DNA from: JAJRRH01 sp047638815
Lineage (GTDB): Bacteria > Bacteroidota > Bacteroidia > Flavobacteriales_D > JABDKJ01
Direction: 5' to 3'
Assembly (NCBI GenBank): GCA_047638815.1
Contig: JBLIMR010000062.1
Location: forward strand, 1-13,834
Length of the DNA stretch: 13,834 nt
Each line of letters starts with the position of its first letter. The stretch's first letter is position 1. The notes under the pieces are model-generated. The model worked only from the letters and a program-made list of their open reading frames with translations. It searched no databases and had not been told where the DNA came from. Below are positions 1-7,737 of the stretch, piece after piece. The translations under genes were made by a program, and so were the position numbers.

Positions 1-92
1 TCTAAAGCCTTTTACGGTGATAACTGTTTTTAATTTAATGCAATATGGTAAGTTGGATTGCGTTTTTCAGCAAACCGTAAACCTCTCTCATA

Positions 93-1283
93 ATGTTTAA
101 ATCACTTGTCGTTGTATCCTTAATATTATTCTCTATTGCACTATTCTCGCAAAACAAGCCAATATACGTTTATGATTACGAAACGGGAATATTAGACTCA
201 TTGCCAATTATAGAATTTGATACTTTACTTACTTCAGGAGTAACTGAATTTCATATTGGAGATTATAATTCTGATGTTGCAGATCTTTCTTTGATAGCAC
301 CAACTGAAGGAGTATACCCTGGGGGTAATTTCACTTTGAAAAGACGTATAGAAGATTCGTACACATTGCAAGATTATCCCATCAGAACCAGCCTTAAAAT
401 TTCAAGTGTTCTTGATGGAGAAGTATCCAGTCGATGCAGTGGGTCAATGATTAGTAAGCGGCATGTCTTGTCATCAGCACATTGTTATGTAGACAATGAA
501 AATAATGTTTTTGAAAATGACATCTTATCGGTAAACCCCATCTATAATAATGGAGAGATTGATGCTGTTTTTGGTTCTACATTGGTTTCCAAGATTTACT
601 TTACTAAAGATTGGAATTTTCAAGGAGACGATTTTGCCATATTAGAATTGGCTGAACCGACTGGACTTGAAACAGGTTGGGTTAGTGTAGGCTTTAATGA
701 TAATACGGAAGAGCTATTTGATGGAATTTTTTATAAATACTCCTATCCGAATGTTACATTGATCCCAATAGATACTAATGAATACAACGGAGACACACTA
801 TATTTCAATTATGGTATTTTGGATTTTGAGTCAACCTATTCAATAGGTGTTAGTGGAGCTGTTGCTGTCCCTGGAGAAAGTGGGAGCTCTATTATAAAAG
901 TAAGTGAAACTACCGAGTATACGAGTTATGGTGTTTTGTCTTTTTCATCCAATCTTAGTCACCAGAGATTCACCAATAACTCTTTTCATGCCATCCAGAA
1001 TATTATAAGTGATGATATTATACTTGGGTTGGCAGGCGGGCCGGAAAAAAAATATGCAATATGGCCAAATCCAGCAGTAAATGAAATTAACATTCAAGGA
1101 ATTGAATTGAAGGATTTCATCAGTCTGAAAGTCTTTGATTCCTTTGGTAAAATGATCTTTGTAAATACTAGAGGATCCGACTCAAAATTAACGATCGAAA
1201 CCCGGGGCTTGAGAAGTGGCATGTATTTCTTGCACTTGGAAACAAGTATTGGGGCTATTACTGATAAATTTGTAAAGCTGTAA
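93..1283 (+). CDS. Secreted trypsin-like serine protease with T9SS C-terminal sorting domain
   Basis: 396 aa. Residues 1-19 form a signal peptide (hydrophobic core, then FSQN), so the protein enters the Sec pathway. Residues ~95-310 are a chymotrypsin-fold protease domain: SSAHC gives catalytic H130, GDDFAILEL gives D180, and GESGSS gives S263. C115 and C131 probably form the disulfide that flanks the active-site His in this family. The usual GDSG is GESG here, a conservative change next to the nucleophile. Residues ~320-396 are a type A sorting domain (WPNP start, GMYFLHLET, ending KFVKL), known in Bacteroidota to direct export by T9SS and cell-surface attachment or release. It is separated from the next gene by 132 bases and is probably a separate unit. 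The start is the only ATG giving a proper signal peptide. The target protein is unknown. Confidence 0.9.
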   Translation: MFKSLVVVSLILFSIALFSQNKPIYVYDYETGILDSLPIIEFDTLLTSGVTEFHIGDYNSDVADLSLIAPTEGVYPGGNFTLKRRIEDSYTLQDYPIRTSLKISSVLDGEVSSRCSGSMISKRHVLSSAHCYVDNENNVFENDILSVNPIYNNGEIDAVFGSTLVSKIYFTKDWNFQGDDFAILELAEPTGLETGWVSVGFNDNTEELFDGIFYKYSYPNVTLIPIDTNEYNGDTLYFNYGILDFESTYSIGVSGAVAVPGESGSSIIKVSETTEYTSYGVLSFSSNLSHQRFTNNSFHAIQNIISDDIILGLAGGPEKKYAIWPNPAVNEINIQGIELKDFISLKVFDSFGKMIFVNTRGSDSKLTIETRGLRSGMYFLHLETSIGAITDKFVKL

Positions 1284-1366
1284 AGCTTATTGGTAGTAAT
1301 AGCTATATAGTTCTACTTCATGTTTTTCCATCCACATTTGGCAATTAATCTTTAATGATCTAGTTC

Positions 1367-1397
1367 GTTGCTTCAATTCTTTTAATTTCTTACTTTG
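1367..1397 (+). promoter_or_regulatory. Candidate Bacteroidota-type promoter for the glycan operon
   Basis: GTTG at 1367-1370 resembles the -33 TTTG element and TTACTTTG at 1390-1397 resembles the -7 TAnnTTTG element. They are separated by 19 bases, the spacing known for primary sigma-factor promoters in Bacteroides. Each box has one mismatch. The position, just ahead of the first operon gene, fits. Transcription would begin near 1403-1405. This is a motif match by eye only. Confidence 0.4.
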
Positions 1398-1415
1398 CTT
1401 CATTAAATTAATGAT

Positions 1416-2432
1416 TTGAAGAGGCAATTAATCGACCCCGTATTTATTATGAGTTCCGAACGAAGCGGTAGTAATCTGCTTCGGACCTTACTTGACAATC
1501 ATTCTGCGTTATATGGCCCAAGAGCCCCGCAGGTGATGAAAACCTTCGAAGGGATATTGCCCTATTATGCCAATGTGAATGAAAAGCTTCCTACAAAGGA
1601 AATCTTTGAAGATATGAAACAGGTGGTGAACCATCCATTTCATGATTGGAAGATTGATGGAGGATTCGCTGAAGTTGCACCTGGTGGGGAATCATTTTTT
1701 GATCTCTGGCAAGGGTTTTATGTGGAAATCCTTTCAAGAACAGATGCCAAGAGCATTGTTTGCAAGGAAAATAACATCTTTGAGTTTGCTTTTGAAATTC
1801 TGGCTGCTATGCCTACTGCAAAATTCATATATCTATATAGAGACCCAAGAGACGTAGGTGCATCTTGGATGAAAGTGCCCCTTGGGTTCAAAAACGTCAA
1901 CCAGGCGTCAACCAACTGGCATAGGGAACAGATGGCATGCATCAAAGCAATACGAAATTACAATCTGCCAGCAACACTTGTTTCATATGAAGATCTGGTA
2001 GAGGATACCCCTGGGGTTATGTCTAGAGTACTTAAAGATTTAAATCTAGAAGTTGAAGACGCCTGTTTCCAGACAGAAGGATCCAAGAATAAGGATCTGA
2101 AGTGGAATAAGTACTGGGAAAACCTTGATAAACCTGTGATGAAGAAGAACGCGGGTAAATACAAGATTAGTTTGAGTGGAGAAGAAGTGAAGATCATAGA
2201 AACCAGATGTAAAGATTCCATGGCCATTTTGGGATATGAACGAAATAATACTGACGATTGGAAAAGTCCCGCACCAAATTTTATTGACAAGCTATATTAC
2301 AGTAAGTTCAATAAGAAAAAGGATGTATACAAGAACAAAGTTGTGAAAGCTGAAGTAAATGCCGTTCTTCTGGATCGAGCAAAACTAGTGAACCAAATAA
2401 GAAATAAAAGAAAGTCAGAATGGAAGGCGTAG
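1416..2432 (+). CDS. Sulfotransferase 1 (PAPS-dependent, glycan type)
   Basis: 338 aa from TTG. It would transfer sulfate from PAPS to an acceptor, here most likely a glycan. The 5'-phosphosulfate loop is SSERSGSN (residues 13-20) after strand DPVFIM. The 3'-phosphate motif is YRDPRDVGAS (R142, D143, P144, S150), and YEDL follows at 191-194, as in the Sulfotransfer_3/Sulfotransfer_1 superfamily. TTG 1416 is chosen because an ATG start at 1449 would remove the first beta strand that leads into the PAPS loop. ATT at 1407 is also in frame. A two-codon ORF, ATG ATT TGA at 1411-1419, overlaps the TTG and could feed ribosomes to it. The stop overlaps the next gene by 13 bases. The acceptor cannot be read from the sequence. 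Confidence 0.88.
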   Translation: MKRQLIDPVFIMSSERSGSNLLRTLLDNHSALYGPRAPQVMKTFEGILPYYANVNEKLPTKEIFEDMKQVVNHPFHDWKIDGGFAEVAPGGESFFDLWQGFYVEILSRTDAKSIVCKENNIFEFAFEILAAMPTAKFIYLYRDPRDVGASWMKVPLGFKNVNQASTNWHREQMACIKAIRNYNLPATLVSYEDLVEDTPGVMSRVLKDLNLEVEDACFQTEGSKNKDLKWNKYWENLDKPVMKKNAGKYKISLSGEEVKIIETRCKDSMAILGYERNNTDDWKSPAPNFIDKLYYSKFNKKKDVYKNKVVKAEVNAVLLDRAKLVNQIRNKRKSEWKA

Positions 2433-2818
2433 AAATTATTAATCTGCCAAAGATCTTGGACCCAAGAGGTAATCTGACTTTCATCGAGATGAATAATCAT
2501 GTGCCATTTGATATTAAAAGAACTTTCTGGACATATGACGTCCCGGGAGGGCAGTCAAGAGGTGGGCATGCATATAAAGAGGCCAAAGAATTCATTGTTG
2601 CACTATCGGGTAGCTTCGATGTAGTTCTAAATGATGGTAAAGAGGAAAAAGTTTACTCACTTAATCGATCATACTATGGTTTATATGTGCCACAGATGAT
2701 TTGGAAACACCTAGAGAATTTCTCTACAAATTCTTTATGTTTAACGCTATCGTCTACAATCTATAATCAAGATGATTATCTCAGAGATATCGATCAATTT
2801 AAATCGGAGAAACATTGA
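2420..2818 (+). CDS. FdtA/WxcM-like cupin, sugar 3,4-ketoisomerase paralogue A
   Basis: 132 aa, a single cupin domain covering the whole protein. FdtA/QdtA enzymes interconvert dTDP-4-keto-6-deoxyhexose and the 3-keto form, making the substrate for a 3-aminotransferase. Family landmarks are LPKILDPRGNLTFIE at the N-terminus, PFDIKR, YDVPGGQSRGGHA and the C-terminal NQDDYLRDIDQF. The key HxH of FdtA (H49 and H51 in the Aneurinibacillus enzyme, from memory) reads H50-A-Y52 here, so the second histidine is replaced by tyrosine. The neighbouring paralogue keeps HAH. This copy may have altered specificity, be inactive, or act as a partner subunit. ATG 2420 lies inside the end of sulfotransferase 1, and the stop overlaps the next start by 4 bases. 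Confidence 0.85.
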   Translation: MEGVEIINLPKILDPRGNLTFIEMNNHVPFDIKRTFWTYDVPGGQSRGGHAYKEAKEFIVALSGSFDVVLNDGKEEKVYSLNRSYYGLYVPQMIWKHLENFSTNSLCLTLSSTIYNQDDYLRDIDQFKSEKH

Positions 2819-3243
2819 TCACACCAAAAAACATATCAATTGAATCGGTGCAGAAAATATCACTACCAAAGGTATTTTTTGAAGCGGGTAGTATCACAGC
2901 AATTAATGGAGAAATTGATATTCCATTTGAAATAAAAAGAGTCTTCTACACCTATGATGTTCCTGGAGGACAAGATAGAGGAGGACATGCACATCATGAG
3001 TTATATCAACTCGTTGTGGCAGGTAGTGGTGCTTTTAATTTAAAGCTTGATGATGGGAAAAGTAGTAAAGTCTTAGAGCTCAATCGACCATATGAGGGCA
3101 TAATTATTCCTCCAGGTATTTGGGGTGAGCTGGTGAATTTTTCTTCCGGAGCAATTGCGCTAGTGTTGGTTTCTGATTTATTCAAAGAATCAGATTATAT
3201 ACGAGACTACGATGACTATAAATCATTTAAAGATTGGAAATAG
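2815..3243 (+). CDS. FdtA/WxcM-like cupin, sugar 3,4-ketoisomerase paralogue B
   Basis: 142 aa. Cupin homologous to the preceding gene over its full length (LPKVFFEAGSITAI, PFEIKRVFYTYDVPGGQ, ESDYIRDYDDY). The HxH pair is intact (H58, H60 in GGHAHHELYQ), so this is the more likely catalytically normal copy. It is expected to isomerise dTDP-4-keto-6-deoxyglucose to a 3-keto sugar for the aminotransferase encoded at 5000-6127. Whether the product is the galacto (Fdt) or gluco (Qdt) epimer cannot be decided by eye. The start is TTG at 2815, sharing bases with the preceding TGA (TTGA), a coupled arrangement. GTG 2848 (MQKISLPKV) is an alternative. The 3' end overlaps the acyltransferase gene by 10 bases. 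Confidence 0.87.
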   Translation: MITPKNISIESVQKISLPKVFFEAGSITAINGEIDIPFEIKRVFYTYDVPGGQDRGGHAHHELYQLVVAGSGAFNLKLDDGKSSKVLELNRPYEGIIIPPGIWGELVNFSSGAIALVLVSDLFKESDYIRDYDDYKSFKDWK

Positions 3244-4193
3244 TTATAGAAAAATATCAATCCGGTGATTGTGAGTCATGGAATGCTTTCGTAAAGAAAG
3301 TCGCTAAATCACATTTTTTCTTTCAAAGAAACTTCATGGATTATCATGAGGATCGTTTTTCTGATCATTCTCTGGTTTTTAAAGAAGATGACGTAATTAT
3401 CGCTGTTCTTCCTGCGAATAAAAAGGGAGATACATTATACAGTCATCAAGGATTGACTTTCGGTTCTTTATTGCACGATGATATTGGTGCAAAGAAAGTA
3501 TTGGACTGTTTCGATGCCATTGTCAGTTTCTCGAAGAAACTTGGACTGAAGAGTATTGAATACAAAGCCATGCCTTCAATTTTAAATTCAGGAATTCTTC
3601 AAGAAGACCTATATGCCTTGCAACGTTCAGGCTTCAAAATATTCAGAAGAGATATATCCACAGCGGTAAAATTAGGTGTGGGTGAGGTTATCCTTATTCG
3701 CAGTTTAAGAAAGGATAAAAGAAGAAATTACAATAAAGGTCAACGCCTGAAATTGAAAATAAGACGAAGTGAAGAATACTCGAATTATTGGAATATTCTT
3801 GAGCATGTCCTAAGTAAATATCATGATGCTAGCCCCACCCATAGCAAAGAAGAAATAGAATTGTTAGCGAATCGATTTCCTGCTAATATTCAGCATTTTG
3901 AAATGTGGAATGACAACGGTGAAATATTGGGTGGAGCTGTTTTATTCATTACCGAAGATGTTGTCCACACTCAATATATGAGTGTTAATGAAACTGGAAG
4001 GAAGATTGGCGCACTAGATTTTCTTCTTGTGTCCCTAATGATGAAGTATGATCAGTCACATGCATTTTTCAGTTTTGGAATTTCTACTGAAAATGGAGGC
4101 GAAAAATTAAACGAAGGATTGATTTTTCAGAAAGAAGGGTTTGGTGGCTTTGGCTCAGTCCATGATTTTTACAAGTTAGAACTTGATGCATAA
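3234..4193 (+). CDS. FemAB/GNAT-like N-acyltransferase
   Basis: 319 aa. It resembles the FemAB-type double-GNAT acyltransferases (Acetyltransf_6 group). The first half contains FFFQRNFMDYHEDRF (28-42) and IEYKAMP. The second GNAT half starts with the basic SLRKDKRRNYNKG (157-169) and ends with the family-typical FGISTENGGEKLNEGLIFQK (281-300). No signal peptide or membrane segment is seen, so it is cytoplasmic. Placed between the ketoisomerases and the aminotransferase, it could N-acylate the 3-amino sugar, a job done by a hexapeptide-repeat transferase (FdtC/QdtC) in characterised pathways. That role is inferred from position; peptide-bridge or other acyl transfer is possible. TTG 3234 overlaps the preceding stop. 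No ATG occurs near the N-terminus that keeps the first strand (EIVIEKY). Confidence 0.78.
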   Translation: MEIVIEKYQSGDCESWNAFVKKVAKSHFFFQRNFMDYHEDRFSDHSLVFKEDDVIIAVLPANKKGDTLYSHQGLTFGSLLHDDIGAKKVLDCFDAIVSFSKKLGLKSIEYKAMPSILNSGILQEDLYALQRSGFKIFRRDISTAVKLGVGEVILIRSLRKDKRRNYNKGQRLKLKIRRSEEYSNYWNILEHVLSKYHDASPTHSKEEIELLANRFPANIQHFEMWNDNGEILGGAVLFITEDVVHTQYMSVNETGRKIGALDFLLVSLMMKYDQSHAFFSFGISTENGGEKLNEGLIFQKEGFGGFGSVHDFYKLELDA

Positions 4194-5010
4194 AACTAGG
4201 ACAGTCATATTACAAAGTTTTGATCGAAGTGGAAGTACCGCAATCGCTCGCGCAATTTCTTCTTCAAATGATGTGGAGCTATTTATGCAGCCCTTTAATA
4301 GTGGTTCCATCAGAGAAAGGATGTACGAGATTTGGAATGCTGATATGGCTGAAGAGTCTGATGTGTCTTTTTTTCAGGGTTTGGAGAATTCATCCATTGA
4401 TTTGGATTATATAAAATCCCATTGGTTTGCTGAGCATTCGACAACTCAGAAATATATCCCAGGACAGTTGCACCTTATTAAGACCACTTTAAATCATTTT
4501 ACCACTGCTTGGGTGAAGGAACAATTTCCGGGGATTGATACTTGGGGCATTTGGAGAGATCCTATGGAAGTGCTGATCTCATTGGAAAGAAATAACTTTA
4601 TAAACAAATGGTATGGTCAAGCAGTAACTGAGATTACACCAACAGTAGAGAATCATTCATTGTTTTGTGAGTTTAGGCCTTTCCTTAAAAATATTGATTC
4701 AGAGATAAAAGAAGCTGCCTTTCTTATTGCTGTCCGAAGTTTCTACTTATTTTGTCACCTGGAGGAGAATAGAATAATAGAGTATTCTAGATTTAAAGAA
4801 AAGGGTATAGATGGGCTTCAAGATTTTATAGCATTTTATAAAATTACCCCAGGAGAATTCGAATTTCGCAGTTCGGAAAATCTAATCGGGAAAAAGTATC
4901 AAGATAGTGTCGTTCAATCTAGTCCAATCATTGATTCTGATCTTAATTTTGCAATTGATATATTTAAGCCTTTAAAGAACTTATTAAAAGATAAATTTAA
5001 TGTCTACTAA
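4186..5010 (+). CDS. Sulfotransferase 2
   Basis: 274 aa. PAPS-dependent sulfotransferase fold. The 5'-phosphosulfate loop SFDRSGSTAI has R14, S15, G16, S17 and T18 right after strand TVILQ. The 3'-phosphate site is GIWRDPMEVLISLERN (R124, D125, P126, S132). The rest is divergent from the other three sulfotransferases here, suggesting a different acceptor position. ATG 4186 is preferred over TTG 4183 immediately before it. The gene overlaps the acyltransferase by 8 bases and the aminotransferase by 11. It sits inside the amino-sugar genes rather than beside the other sulfotransferases, so it may act on the same sugar or repeat unit. The acceptor is unknown. Confidence 0.82.
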   Translation: MHKTRTVILQSFDRSGSTAIARAISSSNDVELFMQPFNSGSIRERMYEIWNADMAEESDVSFFQGLENSSIDLDYIKSHWFAEHSTTQKYIPGQLHLIKTTLNHFTTAWVKEQFPGIDTWGIWRDPMEVLISLERNNFINKWYGQAVTEITPTVENHSLFCEFRPFLKNIDSEIKEAAFLIAVRSFYLFCHLEENRIIEYSRFKEKGIDGLQDFIAFYKITPGEFEFRSSENLIGKKYQDSVVQSSPIIDSDLNFAIDIFKPLKNLLKDKFNVY

Positions 5011-6127
5011 TGAAAACAAAGCGGATATCCCTTTTTTGGATATGCGGAAAATCAACGAAAGATTTAGGAAAGAATATCATGAAGTTCTCGATAGGATAGT
5101 TGATAGTGGGTGGTATATTAAAGGTAAGATGCTCTCTGCGTTCGAAGAGGAGTTCGCGGATTACTGTGGTGTAAAACATGCAATTGGTGTTGCTTCAGGT
5201 TTAGACGCTTTAGAGTTAATTCTTCTGGCTGGTGTTGAGTTAGGGACTTTGCAATACGGAGATGAAATTATAGTGCCTGCGAATACTTTTTATGCAAGCA
5301 TTCTGGCAATTGTTAATGCTGGGTTTAATCCTGTTTTAGTCGACCCTAAACCTGGAAGTTATCTTTTGACGGCAGATGTAATTGCGGATAACATTGGGTT
5401 ACGGACAAAGGTCGTGATGCCGGTGGATCTTTATGGTCAAGTCTGTGATATGGATGCTATCAATGAGGTTGCATCGGAGAATAAACTTTTGGTGATATCT
5501 GATGGCTCTCAATCTCAAGGTGGAGCATATAAAGGAAAGAAAGTTGGTAATCTGGCATGGGCAACAGGCATTAGCTTGTATCCAGGTAAGAATCTTGGGG
5601 CTCTTGGTGATGCTGGTGCTGTATGTACGAATGACACTGAGCTTGCGAATATGATTGCTTCCCTCCGAGATTATGGATCTTCAAAAAAATATTATTTCGA
5701 ATATCTTGGTAAAAACAGTAGACTAGATGAATTACAAGCAGGATTTTTATCAGTCAAACTGAGGCACCTTGATGACGATAATACTAGAAGGCGTGAAATA
5801 GCCATGAGATATATAAATGATATTAATAATGTACTGATATCATTGCCAAATGAACCTAAGAACAAATTGGAACACGTTTGGCACGTGTTTGTTATTCGGA
5901 CACCAGATAGGGAAAAGCTTATTGATTTTCTAAAATCAAATGGTATTGATACCCTCATTCACTATCCTTTACCGCCACATAAACAAAATGCCTTGTCAGA
6001 TTTCGGAGACGAAAGTTATCCTTGGACTGAAGAAATTCATGAAAATATATTGAGTATTCCAATTAGTCCAGTAATGACAGATGAGCAGGTTACCAGAGTA
6101 ATTCACTGTATTAACGATTTTGATTAG
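5000..6127 (+). CDS. DegT/DnrJ/EryC1/StrS aminotransferase (FdtB/QdtB-like)
   Basis: 375 aa, normal length for the family. PLP-dependent sugar aminotransferase, expected to convert dTDP-3-keto-6-deoxyhexose to the 3-amino sugar using glutamate. Visible motifs are FLDMRKINERF (12-22), SGWYIKG, the SGLDAL cofactor loop (66-71), GDEIIVPANTFYAS (87-100), the cofactor Asp region ISDGSQSQGG (D168) and SLYPGKNLGALGDAGA with Schiff-base K197, then RLDELQAGFL (241-250) and HYPLPPH (321-327). The Asp region usually reads EDAAQAHG, so this copy differs at E, AA and H but keeps D168 and Q171. With the FdtA-like genes it fits dTDP-Fuc3N or dTDP-Qui3N synthesis; the exact product is inferred. Overlaps sulfotransferase 2 by 11 bases and the next gene by one base. 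Confidence 0.9.
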   Translation: MSTNENKADIPFLDMRKINERFRKEYHEVLDRIVDSGWYIKGKMLSAFEEEFADYCGVKHAIGVASGLDALELILLAGVELGTLQYGDEIIVPANTFYASILAIVNAGFNPVLVDPKPGSYLLTADVIADNIGLRTKVVMPVDLYGQVCDMDAINEVASENKLLVISDGSQSQGGAYKGKKVGNLAWATGISLYPGKNLGALGDAGAVCTNDTELANMIASLRDYGSSKKYYFEYLGKNSRLDELQAGFLSVKLRHLDDDNTRRREIAMRYINDINNVLISLPNEPKNKLEHVWHVFVIRTPDREKLIDFLKSNGIDTLIHYPLPPHKQNALSDFGDESYPWTEEIHENILSIPISPVMTDEQVTRVIHCINDFD

Positions 6128-7602
6128 TGTCTCTATACCAAAATCTAAAAAATATAATAAGTAGCAAAGAGCCCAGTAATGAACTCTATAGTGATTTGCG
6201 TCAGCTTGCGGAAGGTTATGTGGAATCAAACCCTGCTTTAGCGATAGAACATTTACGAATTGCAGCGTCCCTGGCTTGGATTAGTAATACCACAAGAAAA
6301 CATGATAAAAAATTAGATGCAGTGCTGCATAGTATTGGAAGTTCACATCTTTCAATGAATACTAATCTCGATGAGAGCGGGAGTGTGGTTATCATTACAT
6401 CAGGAATTCTTGAGTTTGGAGGCCTTACACAGCAGGTGGAGAACTTGGTTAAGTATTTCCCTGAAAATGAAAAATTGGTTGTTTGGACCACAGAGTCATT
6501 CAGCAATTCTAATATCGATTCCGATAGAGGAAAATCGATCTCCGAAAGAGCCGAGATTAAGAAAGTTGATACGGACCAAAATCATATTTATGGTGCAAAG
6601 GAAATTGTAAACTGGGTAGAAAACAATAAGGTTAAAGCGTTCTTTTACTTTCTAAGTCCGGATGATACAACGGCTTTTTTATTGCCATCGATGTTGCCTG
6701 GCCATAAGCACATTCTGATTAATGTAAGTCATCATGTGTTTTGTCTTGGATCTTTCCAGTTTGATGCTATTGTTGACGTCAGTGATCATTATTATCATGA
6801 ATCTGTGGTAGAAGAGAGAAGTGAGCAGTTGCATAAAATATACCTAAGTGGTCGCGGGGAGTTGGATGATTTACAGAAAATTGTCAAAAATGATATTAGA
6901 AAGGATCTTTCAATACCGGAGGAAGCTTATTTGACTGTAACAGTGGGAAATCCCAATAAAAGCATTTGGGATTCAGATCAATCTTACATTCATATAATTG
7001 GTAAAATGTTGATGGAGTCTGTGGATGTTCATCACTTGCTTATCGCTAAAGGGATGGATAAGATCAAAGACTTAATAGTATGGCATTATCCGAAAGTTAA
7101 AAACAGAATTCACGTACTAAATGGCACTAGAGATCTAATTCCAACGCTGAAGGGCTGTGATTTGTATCTCAACTCGTTTCCAATGGGAGGAGCATTAAGC
7201 AGTTTAGATGCTATTGCCGCTAGCTTAGCTATTGTTGCTATTCCTGCTCAAAGAGAATGGTTCAAGATTTCTGAAATTACTGCTTTATCACAAGACGAGT
7301 ATTTGTCCATAATAAAGATGTTCGTCAATGACTTTGAATTTAGATTGGAACACGCAGCAACATTACAAGAGTTCTATCGCGAAAATCATCAACCAATTAG
7401 AGTGGCAGAACAGTATATGGAATTATTAGAAAAGGTACATTTAGGAAATAAGGAGTACAGAGTACAAAAGGGTTTTCAATTGAATGGTTTAAAAAGGCAT
7501 GTTGATCTTGGTAAATTGAAACGAGATGTTGTAAATCCTTATCTGGAGTTAGGGCATTCGGATAATAAAACATTGAATAGACTGATAAAGCAATTGAGTT
7601 AG
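6127..7602 (+). CDS. GT-B fold glycosyltransferase with helical N-terminal domain
   Basis: 491 aa. Residues ~1-80 look all-helical (AEGYVESNPALAIEHLRIAASLAW), TPR-like, with no transmembrane segment. Residues ~86-205 resemble an N-terminal Rossmann domain (SVVIITSGILEFGGLTQQVENL). Residues ~265-420 form the nucleotide-sugar half, with LTVTVGN near 270 and DLYLNSFPMGGALSSLDAIA (345-364), resembling the FPxGG element of GT41/GT4-type enzymes. It probably transfers one sugar of the repeat unit in the cytoplasm; donor and acceptor are not readable. The start is GTG 6127, sharing its G with the preceding TAG; the next in-frame ATG is about 75 codons in and would delete the helical domain. The next gene follows after a short gap, the only real gap in the operon. 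Confidence 0.75.
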   Translation: MSLYQNLKNIISSKEPSNELYSDLRQLAEGYVESNPALAIEHLRIAASLAWISNTTRKHDKKLDAVLHSIGSSHLSMNTNLDESGSVVIITSGILEFGGLTQQVENLVKYFPENEKLVVWTTESFSNSNIDSDRGKSISERAEIKKVDTDQNHIYGAKEIVNWVENNKVKAFFYFLSPDDTTAFLLPSMLPGHKHILINVSHHVFCLGSFQFDAIVDVSDHYYHESVVEERSEQLHKIYLSGRGELDDLQKIVKNDIRKDLSIPEEAYLTVTVGNPNKSIWDSDQSYIHIIGKMLMESVDVHHLLIAKGMDKIKDLIVWHYPKVKNRIHVLNGTRDLIPTLKGCDLYLNSFPMGGALSSLDAIAASLAIVAIPAQREWFKISEITALSQDEYLSIIKMFVNDFEFRLEHAATLQEFYRENHQPIRVAEQYMELLEKVHLGNKEYRVQKGFQLNGLKRHVDLGKLKRDVVNPYLELGHSDNKTLNRLIKQLS

Positions 7603-7629
7603 AAAGAAAGGACCAGAACATTATTTTAG

Positions 7630-7737
7630 CAATTACTTAACCTTAAAGATATTATTAGAATTAATCACATCGTCAATCCAGTAAACATCGGACCAAAGTC
7701 CGACCTGTTTGTTGCACAACCTATAACTTTTCATTCG
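7630..7737 (+). other. Coding 5' extension of the next gene without an ATG/GTG/TTG start
   Basis: The frame of the gene at 7738 is open back to the codon after TAG 7627-7629. The translation includes INHIVNPV and SDLFVAQPITFHSMKMA, which reads like a first beta strand and a conserved N-terminus rather than random sequence. No ATG, GTG or TTG occurs here. ATT codons at 7648, 7651 and 7657 are the plausible starts. A frameshift, mutation of the start codon or a sequence error could also explain it. Confidence 0.55.

Noticed and set aside
1284..1304. Short inverted repeat (AGCT..ATT / AATAGCT) after the protease stop, possible terminator
   Set aside because: Seven AT-rich pairs with a bulge and no following T-run; too weak to call a terminator.
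1411..1419. ATG ATT TGA as a true gene start for sulfotransferase 1
   Set aside because: It is out of frame with the sulfotransferase and stops after two codons; at most it aids re-initiation at TTG 1416.
1958..2290. 110-codon ORF on the minus strand within sulfotransferase 1
   Set aside because: Antisense shadow; composition is that of reversed coding sequence and no domain is visible.
4220..4414. 64-codon ORF on the + strand inside sulfotransferase 2
   Set aside because: Shadow frame of a gene with clear PAPS motifs; no recognisable features of its own.
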